Source: Pseudomonadota bacterium (GTDB lineage Bacteria; Pseudomonadota; Gammaproteobacteria; Steroidobacterales; Steroidobacteraceae). Taken from it: 64,000 nucleotides of DNA. Below, piece after piece: positions 44,193-52,657 of the stretch. A program made the translations under genes and the position numbers. The number at the start of each line of letters is the position of its first letter. The first letter of the stretch is position 1. The notes beneath the pieces are model-generated. The model worked only from the letters and a program-made list of their open reading frames with translations. It was not told where the DNA came from and ran no database searches. The stretch covers positions 43,556 to 107,555 of the forward strand of contig JAKAZL010000003.1 in assembly GCA_021815925.1 (NCBI GenBank). The letters are read 5' to 3'.

Positions 44193-44888
44193 TCACAGAT
44201 GACGCAGCAGATCAAACCCCAGCTTCAGCGAATCCCAGATGATCCCGACCGCGATCCGTACCCCGGTCGAGGTGATGTCGACGACGCCGCGCAGGGCGAA
44301 GCGGCCGGCCTCGGCGAGGATTTCGTGGGGATGCCGCGAGGCGTAGCGCACCGCCCGCTGCTCGTCGCGGCGCGCAGCGTGCCGCTGCGCAGCGGAGAGG
44401 TCGGCCGCGGGAATCGCCCGCAGCTCAACGGGCGCCGTGCCCGCCAGGTAGAACCCGAGGCGGTGCGCCACGGCCGGCGTCGCATCCGCGATGCGGCCGC
44501 CGTAGAACGGACCCCGGTCATCCACCATGGCCACCGCTTCACGGCCGTTGCTCAGGTTGCGGATCATCACCCAGGTGCCGAACGGCAGCGTCTTGCTGGC
44601 GAGGCGCATGGCCTGCGGGTCGAACGGTGCACCGCTGGCGGTCGGGCGGCCGGCATCGGCGCGGCCGTACCAGGACGCCACGCCGCGCGCCTGGTAGCCG
44701 CTCGCCGAGGCGAGGACCCGGTAGCAGCCATGCCCGGCGACGCAGTAACCGTCGACCGGTGGCCGTTGCGTAGGCCCGGCCGCGCAGCCGGCGAGCAGGC
44801 AGGCCGCCGCGACGGGGCCGTACGGGGGTGCGCGGCGGCCGTGTCGCGCGATCCGCGCCCGGGGCGAGCGCCGTGGCGGCCCGTTCAA
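44193..44888 (-). CDS. rlpA: RlpA family septal-ring lipoprotein, lytic transglycosylase
   Basis: The 231-residue protein has a basic start and a lipobox (VAAACLLAGCAAG), so it is an outer-membrane lipoprotein. The double-psi beta-barrel domain is clear: GVASWYGRADAGRPTASGAPFDP, LASKTLPFGTWVMIRNLSNGREAVAMVDDRGPFYGGRIADA, with the conserved Asp-Arg-Gly-Pro. RlpA cleaves denuded glycan strands at the division septum. The usual C-terminal SPOR domain is missing; instead residues 180-231 hold a hydrophobic-helical tail (GVRIAVGIIWDSLKLGFDLL). It lies 25 bp from the end of the SDR gene on the same strand. Confidence 0.86.
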   Translation of the reverse strand: MNGPPRRSPRARIARHGRRAPPYGPVAAACLLAGCAAGPTQRPPVDGYCVAGHGCYRVLASASGYQARGVASWYGRADAGRPTASGAPFDPQAMRLASKTLPFGTWVMIRNLSNGREAVAMVDDRGPFYGGRIADATPAVAHRLGFYLAGTAPVELRAIPAADLSAAQRHAARRDEQRAVRYASRHPHEILAEAGRFALRGVVDITSTGVRIAVGIIWDSLKLGFDLLRHL

Positions 44889-44913
44889 CTCGCTGCGCGG
44901 GTGCCCGAGTCGC

Positions 44914-45672
44914 TCAATGCACGTAGGAAGCTGCGTTGACGTCGATGGTGCTGCCGGTGGCGTGATCGGCCAGTCCGCTGGCCAGGAAGGCGACGAGCGG
45001 AGCGATATCCTCAGGCTCCGTCAGACGTCGCAGGGCGATGTCCGCGGTCGCGTAGTCCTCGCCGTAGCGGTCGATGAACTCCGCGGCCATCTCCGTACGA
45101 GTGAATCCGGGCGCAACGTTGAACGCGAGGATGCCGGCCTTTCCATAGCCGCGCGCGATGGAGCGGGTCAGGGCGACCAGGCCGGCCTTGGAGGCCGCGT
45201 AGGCCAGGTAATGCGGCTGATCGCCCCGGAAGGCCGCCCGCGAGCTGATGTTGATGATGCGTCCGCCGCCGCGGTCCGCGAAATGCGCCACGGCGAGCTT
45301 GCACAGAATGCCCGGGGCGCGCAGGTTGGTCGCGAGCGTCGCATCCCACTGGCGCACCCACGGCTCGATGTCTTCGTCCGGGGCGCTGGAGATGGCAATT
45401 CCGGCGTTGTTCACCAGGGTGTTCACCTGGCCGAAGCGTGCAACCACGGCGCTCCAGAGGTCCGCGCATTCATCGGGGGAGGCCAGGTCCGCCTGGAAGA
45501 TCTCCGCTCCGTGGCCGGCCTGTTCCGCCACCGCCTCGGCCGCGGCGCGATGGTGTCGGTAATGCACGGCGATGCGCGCCCCGGCAGCGCCCATGGTCCG
45601 GGCGATGGCCGCTCCGATGCCGCGGCTCGCGCCGGTGACCAGTACGCAGGTGTTCTTCAGGTCGATCTGCAT
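44914..45672 (-). CDS. Short-chain dehydrogenase/reductase, 3-oxoacyl-ACP-reductase-like
   Basis: The ORF track begins far upstream inside the oxoprolinase gene; I start at ATG 45672 (MQIDLKNTCVLVTGASRG) after GGGAGAG. The 252-residue SDR has TGASRGIGAAIA for NAD(P) binding, an Arg/His-rich segment after beta-2 that fits NADP(H), NNAG, the catalytic Ser in INISSRAAF, and YAASKAG with Tyr and Lys. The C-terminus GLADHATGSTIDVNA is typical of the FabG-like classical group. It oxidises or reduces an alcohol/ketone in the cytoplasm. It is divergent from the oxoprolinase operon across 105 bp. Specific substrate unknown. Confidence 0.88.
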   Translation of the reverse strand: MQIDLKNTCVLVTGASRGIGAAIARTMGAAGARIAVHYRHHRAAAEAVAEQAGHGAEIFQADLASPDECADLWSAVVARFGQVNTLVNNAGIAISSAPDEDIEPWVRQWDATLATNLRAPGILCKLAVAHFADRGGGRIINISSRAAFRGDQPHYLAYAASKAGLVALTRSIARGYGKAGILAFNVAPGFTRTEMAAEFIDRYGEDYATADIALRRLTEPEDIAPLVAFLASGLADHATGSTIDVNAASYVH

Positions 45673-45777
45673 GAGGGGCTCTCCCGGGGGCGAGGGACCC
45701 GCAGAGTCTATCATCGCAGGCCGGGTGCGCCGCGGTGTGGCGCGGCGCCGTACCGAACGGGCTGCTAAGATTCCGCG

Positions 45778-48700
45778 ATGCGCGCATGGCAGTTCTGGAT
45801 CGACCGCGGGGGCACGTTCACGGATGTCATCGGACTGGCGCCGGACGGGCAACTGCACGTGCGCAAGGTACTCTCCCGTCAGATCGGGGCCGCGGAGAGT
45901 TCCGACGCCGGCATCGTCGGGATGCGCGGCATTCTCCAGGCGGCGCTCGGCCGGACCGATGGTTTCAGCGGCTGCATCGAGTCGGTGAAGGTGGGCACGA
46001 CGGTCGCGACCAACGCGCTGCTCGAACGGCAGGGGGCGCCGGTGCTGCTCGTCGTGACAGCCGGCTTCGCCGATGCGCTCAGAATCGGCTATCAGAACCG
46101 ACCCGACATCTTCGCCCGGCACATCGTGCTGCCCGAGCCGCTCTACACGCGGGTGATCGAGGCCGAGGAGCGCATCGATGCGCGCGGGGCGGTCCTCGCG
46201 CCGCTCGCGGCGGCCTCTCTGGAGGCCAACCTCGCCGCCGCTCGCCGCGATGGGCTGCGCTCGGTCGCCATCGTGTTCCTGCATGGCTGGCGGCATCCGC
46301 AGCATGAGCGGCAGGCCGCCGAGATCGCCCGCCGGCTGGGCTTCGAGGAGGTTTCCGTCTCGCACGAGCTCTCGCCGCTCGTGCGCTTCGTTGCGCGCGG
46401 GGACACCACCGTACTCAACGCCTATCTGGCGCCACCGCTCGGGGCGTATCTGCAGGGGCTGCGCGCGCAACTCGCGCGGCTCGATCCGCACGCCCGCCTC
46501 GAGCTGATGCAGAGCAACGGTGGCCTCGCGGCGCTCGAGCGGTTCCGGGCGCTCTCGAGCGTGCTGTCGGGGCCCGCCGGCGGACTCATTGGGATGGCCT
46601 GGATCGGCGCGCGCAGCGGCATCGAGCAACTCATCGGCTTTGACATGGGCGGGACGTCCACCGACGTGTCGCTCTTCGATGGTGAGTTGCCACGGCGTTT
46701 CGAACATCTGATCGCCGGGGTCCGCCTGCAGCAGACCATGCTCGACGTGCACACCATTGCCGCCGGCGGCGGCTCCATTCTCGCGGTGCGCGACGGACGT
46801 CTCGCGGTCGGACCGGCCTCGGCAGGCTCCTCACCCGGGCCGGCCTGTTATGGACGCGGGGGACCGCCGACGCTCACGGACGTGCAGGTGCTGCTCGGGC
46901 GGCTGCGCCCGGATACGCTGCCGGCGGTCTTCGGCGCGGACGGGCAGTCCCGCATCGATGCGGCGCGAGTTGCCGAGGCGTTCGCGGCGCTGAGCACCGC
47001 TGTGCAGGCCGGCACGCCGACTGCGCCAGAGGCGCTCGCGGCCGCCTTTCTCGATGTGGCGGTGGAGTCGATGGCCAACGCCATCCGGCAGGTCTCCACC
47101 CGCCAGGGACTCGACGCCGACGCCTTCACGTTGTTCTGTTTCGGCGGCGCCGCAGGCCAGCATGCCTGCCGCGTCGCGGCGGCGGCCGGGATGCATCGGG
47201 TGCTGGTGCATCCGCTCTCGAGCGTGCTGTCGGCCTTCGGCATCGGCGTGGCCGACCGGCTGGCCGTGCACCGGGCGAGCCTGCGGGCCACGCTCGGCGA
47301 GGCGGCGCTCGAGTCCGCGCGGGCACGTCTCGTGGAGCTCGAGCGCGCTGCGCGGCGCGAGCTCGAGCCCTTCGGCGCCGATCCCGGCGCGCTCGAGGTG
47401 GCGCAGCTGCTCGAGGTGCGCGCCGGCGACAGCGAAACCACCGTGTCGGTGCCGCCCGGGGATCCGGACGCGGTGCGCAGCGCGTTCCAGGGCGCGCACC
47501 GGCGGCGCTTCGGCTTCGAGACCCACTCGCTCGAGATCGTGATCGAGGCCGTGCGGGTCGAGGTGCGCATGCCGTCGCTGGCGCGCGCGGCATTGCGCAT
47601 GCCGCCCGAGCGGCTCGAGGCGGACCTTCCCGCGCGGGCACGCGCCTGGTTCGACGGGCGCTGGCAGGAGGTGCCGCTGGTGCCGGCCGGGACGCTGCAG
47701 GGGCCGATCGTCGGACCGGCCCTGATCGTCGCGGCGCACTCGACGCTCGTGCTCGAGTCCGGCTGGCAGGCCCGCCGCCTCGAGGATGGCGAGTGGCTGC
47801 TCGAGCGCACCCGCAGCGAAGCGCCGCATCCACAGCTCCAGGCGAGCGCCTCCTATGAGCGGGCCGACCCGGCGCGCGTCGAGATCTTCAACAATCTCTA
47901 CATGCACATCGCCGAGCAGATGGGCGAGGTGCTCAGGGCCACCGCGCAGTCGGTGAACATCAAGGAGCGGCTGGATTACTCGTGCGCGCTGTTCGATGCT
48001 GCGGGCGGACTCGTCGCCAACGCGCCACACATGCCGGTGCACCTCGGTTCGATGGGCGCGAGCGTGCGGGCGGTGATCCAGGCGCGCGCCGGCCGGCTGC
48101 GCCCCGGCGAGGCGTGGCTGCTCAACAGTCCCTATCACGGCGGTACGCACCTGCCGGACATGACGGTGGTGACGCCGGTGTTTCTCTCGGGCGCTGGTGA
48201 GCCGGACTGCTTCGTCGCCTCGCGCGCCCATCACGCCGATATCGGCGGCAGCACGCCCGGGTCGATGCCGCCCTTCAGCCGCACGATCGAGGAGGAGGGT
48301 GTGCTCCTCGAGTGCTTCGCACTGCTCGAGGGCGGACGGCTGCGCGAGTCGGCGCTGCGCACGGCGCTCGCCGCCGCCCGCTTCCCGGCGCGCCGTCCGG
48401 ATCAGAACCTCGCCGATCTGCGCGCGCAGCTTGCGGCCAATGCCCGCGGCATCGGCGAGATCGAGCGGGCCGTCTCCCGCCACGGGCTTGCGGCAGTGCG
48501 CGCGTACATGCGTCATGTACAGGTCAATGCGGCCGAGTGCATGCGCGAGGCGATCGCGCAGCTGCGCTCGGGCGAGTTCCGCTACGAGCTCGACGACGGC
48601 CAGGTGATCGCCGTTCGCATCAGCATCGAGGCCGGTCGAGCGCACATCGACTTCACCGGCACCTCGGGCATGCATGGCGGTAACTTCAACGCCCCGCGTG

Positions 48701-49389
48701 CGGTGTGCATCGCCGCGGTGGTGTACGTCTTTCGTACGCTCATCGCGCGGCCGATCCCGCTCAACGAGGGCTGCCTCGAGCCGCTCACCATCCACATCCC
48801 GCCGGGCTCGCTGCTCGATCCGCTGCCACCGGCGGCCGTGGCCGCCGGCAACGTCGAGACTTCGCAGTGCATCGTCGATGCGCTCTACGGGGCGCTCGGG
48901 GTCCTCGCGGCCTCGCAGGGCACGATGAACAATCTCACCTTCGGCAACGCCGAGCTGCAGTACTACGAGACCATCGCCGGCGGGGCGGGGGCCGGAGCGG
49001 ACTTCGAGGGATGCGACGCGGTGCAGACACACATGACCAACTCGCGGCTCACCGACCCAGAGATCCTCGAGGGGCGCTTTCCGGTGCTGCTGCGCGAGTT
49101 CTCGATCCGGCGCGGCTCCGGCGGTGCGGGCCGCCACCGGGGAGGCGACGGGGTGGTGCGGCGGCTCGAGTTCCGCGCGCCGCTTGCCGGGGCGCTGCTG
49201 GCCAATCACCGGCGAGTACGCCCCTTCGGGCTTGCAGGTGGGCAGAGCGCGGCGGGCGGTGCCGGGCACATCCGCCGCGCCGACGGGACGCTCGAGCCGA
49301 TCGGGGCGACCGCGAGTTTCGCGCTCGGCGCGGGCGATGAGCTCACGATCCTGACGCCCGGCGGCGGCGGCTTCGGCGCGCCGCCATGA
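45778..49389 (+). CDS. 5-oxoprolinase, fused HyuA-HyuB (ATP-hydrolysing)
   Basis: The 1203-residue protein is a full fusion of the hydantoinase A and B families, the arrangement of eukaryotic-type OPLAH. The A half (1-680) shows [32 protein letters not shown] and [15 protein letters not shown], the ATP-grasp of the ASKHA fold. The B half (690-1203) shows [40 protein letters not shown] and [19 protein letters not shown]. The enzyme cleaves 5-oxo-L-proline to glutamate with ATP. A hydantoinase or acetone carboxylase-like use is possible in principle. The DUF969/DUF979 genes that follow by four-base overlaps are known partners of oxoproline uptake and fit this role. Confidence 0.9.
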   Translation: MRAWQFWIDRGGTFTDVIGLAPDGQLHVRKVLSRQIGAAESSDAGIVGMRGILQAALGRTDGFSGCIESVKVGTTVATNALLERQGAPVLLVVTAGFADALRIGYQNRPDIFARHIVLPEPLYTRVIEAEERIDARGAVLAPLAAASLEANLAAARRDGLRSVAIVFLHGWRHPQHERQAAEIARRLGFEEVSVSHELSPLVRFVARGDTTVLNAYLAPPLGAYLQGLRAQLARLDPHARLELMQSNGGLAALERFRALSSVLSGPAGGLIGMAWIGARSGIEQLIGFDMGGTSTDVSLFDGELPRRFEHLIAGVRLQQTMLDVHTIAAGGGSILAVRDGRLAVGPASAGSSPGPACYGRGGPPTLTDVQVLLGRLRPDTLPAVFGADGQSRIDAARVAEAFAALSTAVQAGTPTAPEALAAAFLDVAVESMANAIRQVSTRQGLDADAFTLFCFGGAAGQHACRVAAAAGMHRVLVHPLSSVLSAFGIGVADRLAVHRASLRATLGEAALESARARLVELERAARRELEPFGADPGALEVAQLLEVRAGDSETTVSVPPGDPDAVRSAFQGAHRRRFGFETHSLEIVIEAVRVEVRMPSLARAALRMPPERLEADLPARARAWFDGRWQEVPLVPAGTLQGPIVGPALIVAAHSTLVLESGWQARRLEDGEWLLERTRSEAPHPQLQASASYERADPARVEIFNNLYMHIAEQMGEVLRATAQSVNIKERLDYSCALFDAAGGLVANAPHMPVHLGSMGASVRAVIQARAGRLRPGEAWLLNSPYHGGTHLPDMTVVTPVFLSGAGEPDCFVASRAHHADIGGSTPGSMPPFSRTIEEEGVLLECFALLEGGRLRESALRTALAAARFPARRPDQNLADLRAQLAANARGIGEIERAVSRHGLAAVRAYMRHVQVNAAECMREAIAQLRSGEFRYELDDGQVIAVRISIEAGRAHIDFTGTSGMHGGNFNAPRAVCIAAVVYVFRTLIARPIPLNEGCLEPLTIHIPPGSLLDPLPPAAVAAGNVETSQCIVDALYGALGVLAASQGTMNNLTFGNAELQYYETIAGGAGAGADFEGCDAVQTHMTNSRLTDPEILEGRFPVLLREFSIRRGSGGAGRHRGGDGVVRRLEFRAPLAGALLANHRRVRPFGLAGGQSAAGGAGHIRRADGTLEPIGATASFALGAGDELTILTPGGGGFGAPP

Positions 49390-50069
49390 ATCTCTGGCCG
49401 CTGCTCGCGATCCTCGTGCTGGTGCTCGGCTTTGCCGCCGGCCTGAACCCGCTCCTCGTCATTCTGGTCACGGCCTTCACGGCGGGGGTTGCCGCCGGCA
49501 TTGCGCCGCTGCATCTGCTCGCCTCGCTCGGTCGTGCCTACAACGGGACGCGCTACGTCACGCTCATCTGGCTGATCCTGCCGGTCATCGGTCTGCTCGA
49601 GCACGAGGGGCTGCGCGAGCGGGCCCGCACCGTGATCGGTCGGATGCGCGCGGCGACCGCCGGGCGGATCATTCTCACTTACCTCGCGCTGCGCCAGATC
49701 ACCGCCGCGCTCGGTCTGACTTCCCTCGGTGGGCCGGCGCAGATGGTGCGCCCCATTGTGGCGCCGATGGCCGAGGGGGCCGCCGAGAGCCGCCTCGGGG
49801 CCCTCTCCGAGCGCATGCGCCACCTGGTGCGCGCCTACGCGGCGAGCGCCGACAACGTCGGGGCGTTCTTTGGCGAGGACATCTTTATCGCCATCGCCTC
49901 GATTCTGCTGATCAAGGGCTTTCTCGCCCAAAGCGGCTATGACATCGCGCCGTTTCGCCTCTCGATGTGGGCCATTCCGACGGCCCTGCTGGCCTTCGCG
50001 ATCCACGGGGCGCGGCTGTGGCGACTCGATGCGAAGTTGCGGCGCATGGCGCGCGAGGAGCGATCCTGA
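49386..50069 (+). CDS. DUF969 family membrane protein, predicted 5-oxoproline transporter subunit
   Basis: The 227-residue protein has about six membrane segments: [56 protein letters not shown], then [42 protein letters not shown] is the family hallmark. Its start ATG overlaps the oxoprolinase stop (ATGA). DUF969 and DUF979 proteins occur as pairs beside pyroglutamate enzymes and together are predicted to import 5-oxoproline. Direct biochemical proof for this protein is not available from the sequence. Inner-membrane location follows from the hydrophobic segments. Confidence 0.86.
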   Translation: MNLWPLLAILVLVLGFAAGLNPLLVILVTAFTAGVAAGIAPLHLLASLGRAYNGTRYVTLIWLILPVIGLLEHEGLRERARTVIGRMRAATAGRIILTYLALRQITAALGLTSLGGPAQMVRPIVAPMAEGAAESRLGALSERMRHLVRAYAASADNVGAFFGEDIFIAIASILLIKGFLAQSGYDIAPFRLSMWAIPTALLAFAIHGARLWRLDAKLRRMAREERS

Positions 50070-51022
50070 TCGGCTTGCAGGACGTGTACGCGCTCGCCGG
50101 CGTCATGTTCGCCGGCTTCGCGCTGTACAGCGTGCGCGACCGCAGCAATGCGCGGCGTTTCGGCAACGGGGCGTTCTGGGCGCTGGTGGCCGTGAGCTTC
50201 CTGCTCGGTTCGCGGATCGGAGCAGTGGCCAACGGCGTGCTCGTCGTGGCGCTGATCCTGATCGGCGGCACGGGCGCCATGGGGCGCGGCTCGAAGGAGC
50301 GCTCGACGGGCGCGGAGCGTGCCCGCCGCGCCGCGCAGCGTGGCAACGCGCTGTTCGTGCCGGCGCTGCTCATCCCCCTCATCGCCGTGCTGGGGACTCT
50401 CACGCTGGGGCGCATCCGCATCGCCGGGGCCCCACTCGCCGACCCCCGGGACGTGACGCTCATCGCGCTCGCGCTCGGCATCGTCGTGGCCCTCATCGTG
50501 GCGCTGTGGCAGGCCCAGGCGCCGCCGCACGCCGCGCTCGACGAAGGGCGCCGGCTCGCGGACATGATGGGGTGGGCGCTCATCCTGCCGCAGCTGCTCG
50601 CCTCGCTCGGCGCCGTGTTCGCCCTGGCCGGCGTCGGTACGGCCGTCGGGCACATCGCCACGACCTGGCTGCCGCTCGGCCAACCGTTCGTCGCGGTGTT
50701 CGTCTACTGCGTGGGGATGGCGCTGTTCACCACGGTGATGGGCAATGCCTTCGCCGCCTTCCCGGTCATGACCGCGGCCATCGGAGTGCCGTTGATCGTG
50801 CAGCGCTTTGGCGGCGACCCGGCGGTAATGGGCGCGATCGGGATGCTCTCGGGGTTCTGCGGCACGCTGGTGACGCCGATGGCGGCCAACTTCAACATCG
50901 TGCCGGCGGTGCTGCTCGAGCTCCCCGACCGCAACGCGGTGATCAAAGTGCAGATTCCGACCGCGATCGCGCTGCTCGCCTGCAACGTCGCGCTGATGTA
51001 TGTGCTCGTGTTCCGCTTCTGA
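50066..51022 (+). CDS. DUF979 family membrane protein, predicted 5-oxoproline transporter subunit (CTG start likely)
   Basis: The family N-terminus '[12 protein letters not shown]' aligns with CTG-ATC-GGC at 50066, and the CTG overlaps the DUF969 stop as CTGA, the same coupling as the ATGA joints elsewhere in this operon. GAGGAG lies five bases upstream. TTG 50075 or GTG 50084 are the fallback starts; the ORF track start inside DUF969 is not credible. The 318-residue protein has about eight membrane segments, including VMFAGFALYSVRDRSNARRFG and VFVYCVGMALFTTVMGNAFAAFPVMTAAIG, then LSGFCGTLVTPMAANFNIVPAVLLEL. It should form the second half of the DUF969/DUF979 carrier. Confidence 0.83.
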   Translation: MIGLQDVYALAGVMFAGFALYSVRDRSNARRFGNGAFWALVAVSFLLGSRIGAVANGVLVVALILIGGTGAMGRGSKERSTGAERARRAAQRGNALFVPALLIPLIAVLGTLTLGRIRIAGAPLADPRDVTLIALALGIVVALIVALWQAQAPPHAALDEGRRLADMMGWALILPQLLASLGAVFALAGVGTAVGHIATTWLPLGQPFVAVFVYCVGMALFTTVMGNAFAAFPVMTAAIGVPLIVQRFGGDPAVMGAIGMLSGFCGTLVTPMAANFNIVPAVLLELPDRNAVIKVQIPTAIALLACNVALMYVLVFRF

Positions 51023-51035
51023 CCCAGGACCTGGC

Positions 51036-52055
51036 ATGACCCCGACCCTCACGATCGAACTCGCCGAGCGCTTTGCACGCATCGCACTCGGCCATGCAAC
51101 GCGCGAATACCCCAACAAGCTCGATCACGTGCTCACGGGACCTTCGGACGTGCGTTCCCCGCGCGAGCTGCACCCGATCTTCTTCGGCAGCTTCGACTGG
51201 CACTCCTGCGTGCACGCGCACTGGCTGCTCGCGCGGCTGTACCGGCGCTTCCCGCAGCTCGAGGTCGCAGGCCAGATCCGTGCGCTGCTCGATGCGCAGT
51301 TCACCGCAGCGAAGGTCGCCGGGGAGCTCGCCTACCTGGAGCCCGCCGCCGCGCGCGGGTTCGAGCGGCCCTACGGCTGGGCATGGCTGTTGATGCTCGC
51401 AGGCGAGCTGCACCGCCACGACAGCACCGAGGGTCGAGTGTGGGCCGCTCGCCTCGCGCCGCTCGCCGCGGCGTTCGTACGCCGCTTCGAGGCGTTTCTG
51501 CCGCTCGCCACCTATCCGATCCGCGCCGGCGTGCATTCGAATACCGCCTTCGCGCTGCTCCTGGCGCGCGATTACGCCGCCGCCACCGGGCATGCGGCGT
51601 TCGCGGAGCTGTGTGCCGTCACGGCACGGCGCTGGTACGGCGCGGACCGTGTGAGTCCCGCGTGGGAGCCGTCCCAGGATGAATTCCTCTCCCCGACGCT
51701 CATCGAGGCGGCCTTGATGTCCGAGGTGCTCGCAGCGGGGGAGTTCGCCGCGTGGTTTGCCGGATTCCTGCCCGAGGCGGCGCAGGGTCTGCCGGCGACG
51801 CTGTTCACGCCCGCCGCCGTCAGCGACCGGACCGACGGGAAGATCGCCCACCTCGATGGCCTGAATCTCTCCCGTGCGTGGTGCTGGCGGCGGATCGGAG
51901 CGGCGCTGGCGCCGGACGATCCGCTGCGTGGGACGCTCGGGCCGGCGATCGGGAGGCATCTGGCGAGCGCTCTGGAGCACGTCGCGGGTGACTACATGGG
52001 GGAGCATTGGCTCTCGAGTTTCGCGCTGCTGGCGCTGGACCCGGTGAGTGCCTGA
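51036..52055 (+). CDS. DUF2891 family protein
   Basis: I start at ATG 51036, 13 bases after the DUF979 stop. The 339-residue protein is rich in helices with the family's conserved early segment: REYPNKLDHVLTGPSDVRSPRELHPIFFGSFDWHSCVHAHWLL. Further on are HSNTAFALLLARDYA, DEFLSPTLIEAALMSEVL and GLNLSRAWCWRRI. The layout is that of an (alpha/alpha) toroid, as in some glycosidases and N-acyl-sugar epimerases, but no enzymatic activity is established. It is the last gene of the oxoproline operon, and its repeated presence in such operons suggests a role in releasing or modifying pyroglutamyl compounds. No signal peptide, so cytoplasmic. Confidence 0.85.
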   Translation: MTPTLTIELAERFARIALGHATREYPNKLDHVLTGPSDVRSPRELHPIFFGSFDWHSCVHAHWLLARLYRRFPQLEVAGQIRALLDAQFTAAKVAGELAYLEPAAARGFERPYGWAWLLMLAGELHRHDSTEGRVWAARLAPLAAAFVRRFEAFLPLATYPIRAGVHSNTAFALLLARDYAAATGHAAFAELCAVTARRWYGADRVSPAWEPSQDEFLSPTLIEAALMSEVLAAGEFAAWFAGFLPEAAQGLPATLFTPAAVSDRTDGKIAHLDGLNLSRAWCWRRIGAALAPDDPLRGTLGPAIGRHLASALEHVAGDYMGEHWLSSFALLALDPVSA

Positions 52056-52179
52056 GGCTCACGCGCGCGAGCGTTCCGTTTGCCGGGGCGCAGGCGTATA
52101 AGGGGTTAGGCCCGTGCGGCGGCGCGCCGCCGATATCGACTCGCAACCCTCCGTGGGCCCGGGAGCAGGAGACACGCCC

Positions 52180-52533
52180 ATGGCTCGAGGAATCCCACTG
52201 GCCTGTACCGCGTTCGGTCTGCTGTGTGCCGCCGGCTCGCTCGCACGGGCGGACACGCTGCGCTGCGGCAATCGGCTGATCGACACCGGGGAGTCCATGG
52301 CGGCCGTCCAGGCGCTGTGCGGCCGGCCGGCGCTGGTGCAGCGAGGGGCCAAGTTCCACGCCAGCACCGTCGGGCCCGGCGCCGGCAACCCCGGCCCGTC
52401 CGAGACAACCGGCGCGGCGGTGCCGGTAGAGACCTGGACCTACAACCGCGGTCCGCACAAGCTCATGGTGAGCGTGCGCTTCGTCAACGGCACCGTGGTT
52501 GCGATCAAGACACTGCAGGAGTGGGGTTACTAG
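52180..52533 (+). CDS. DUF2845 family exported protein
   Basis: From ATG 52180 (AGGAG ten bases upstream) the product has 117 residues with a signal peptide (IPLACTAFGLLCAAGSLARA). The mature part opens with TLRCGNRLIDTGESMAAVQALCGRPALV, which is the DUF2845 hallmark: a conserved Cys, G-x-L-I-x-x-G-x-S and a second Cys. It ends WTYNRGPHKLMVSVRFVNGTVVAIKTLQEWGY. These proteins are small periplasmic or envelope-associated domains related to the SmpA/OmlA fold; the function is unknown. The gene is alone. The family's usual DUF4124 partner is not seen nearby. Confidence 0.8.
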   Translation: MARGIPLACTAFGLLCAAGSLARADTLRCGNRLIDTGESMAAVQALCGRPALVQRGAKFHASTVGPGAGNPGPSETTGAAVPVETWTYNRGPHKLMVSVRFVNGTVVAIKTLQEWGY

Positions 52534-52657
52534 CCCCCGGGCAGGCCGCACCCAGGCGACTGCCTGCGTGCACCGGTGCAGCACCGGCACTTCAATCGCG
52601 CCCGGGATCCGCTGAGCGTTGGCGCAGCCGGCGAGCCCGGCTGCGCCAACGCACCGA

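Noticed and set aside
46831-49269. 812-residue ORF on the - strand opposite the oxoprolinase gene
   Set aside because: Shadow frame with low-complexity Arg/Ala/Gly sequence; the forward strand carries intact HyuA/HyuB motifs.
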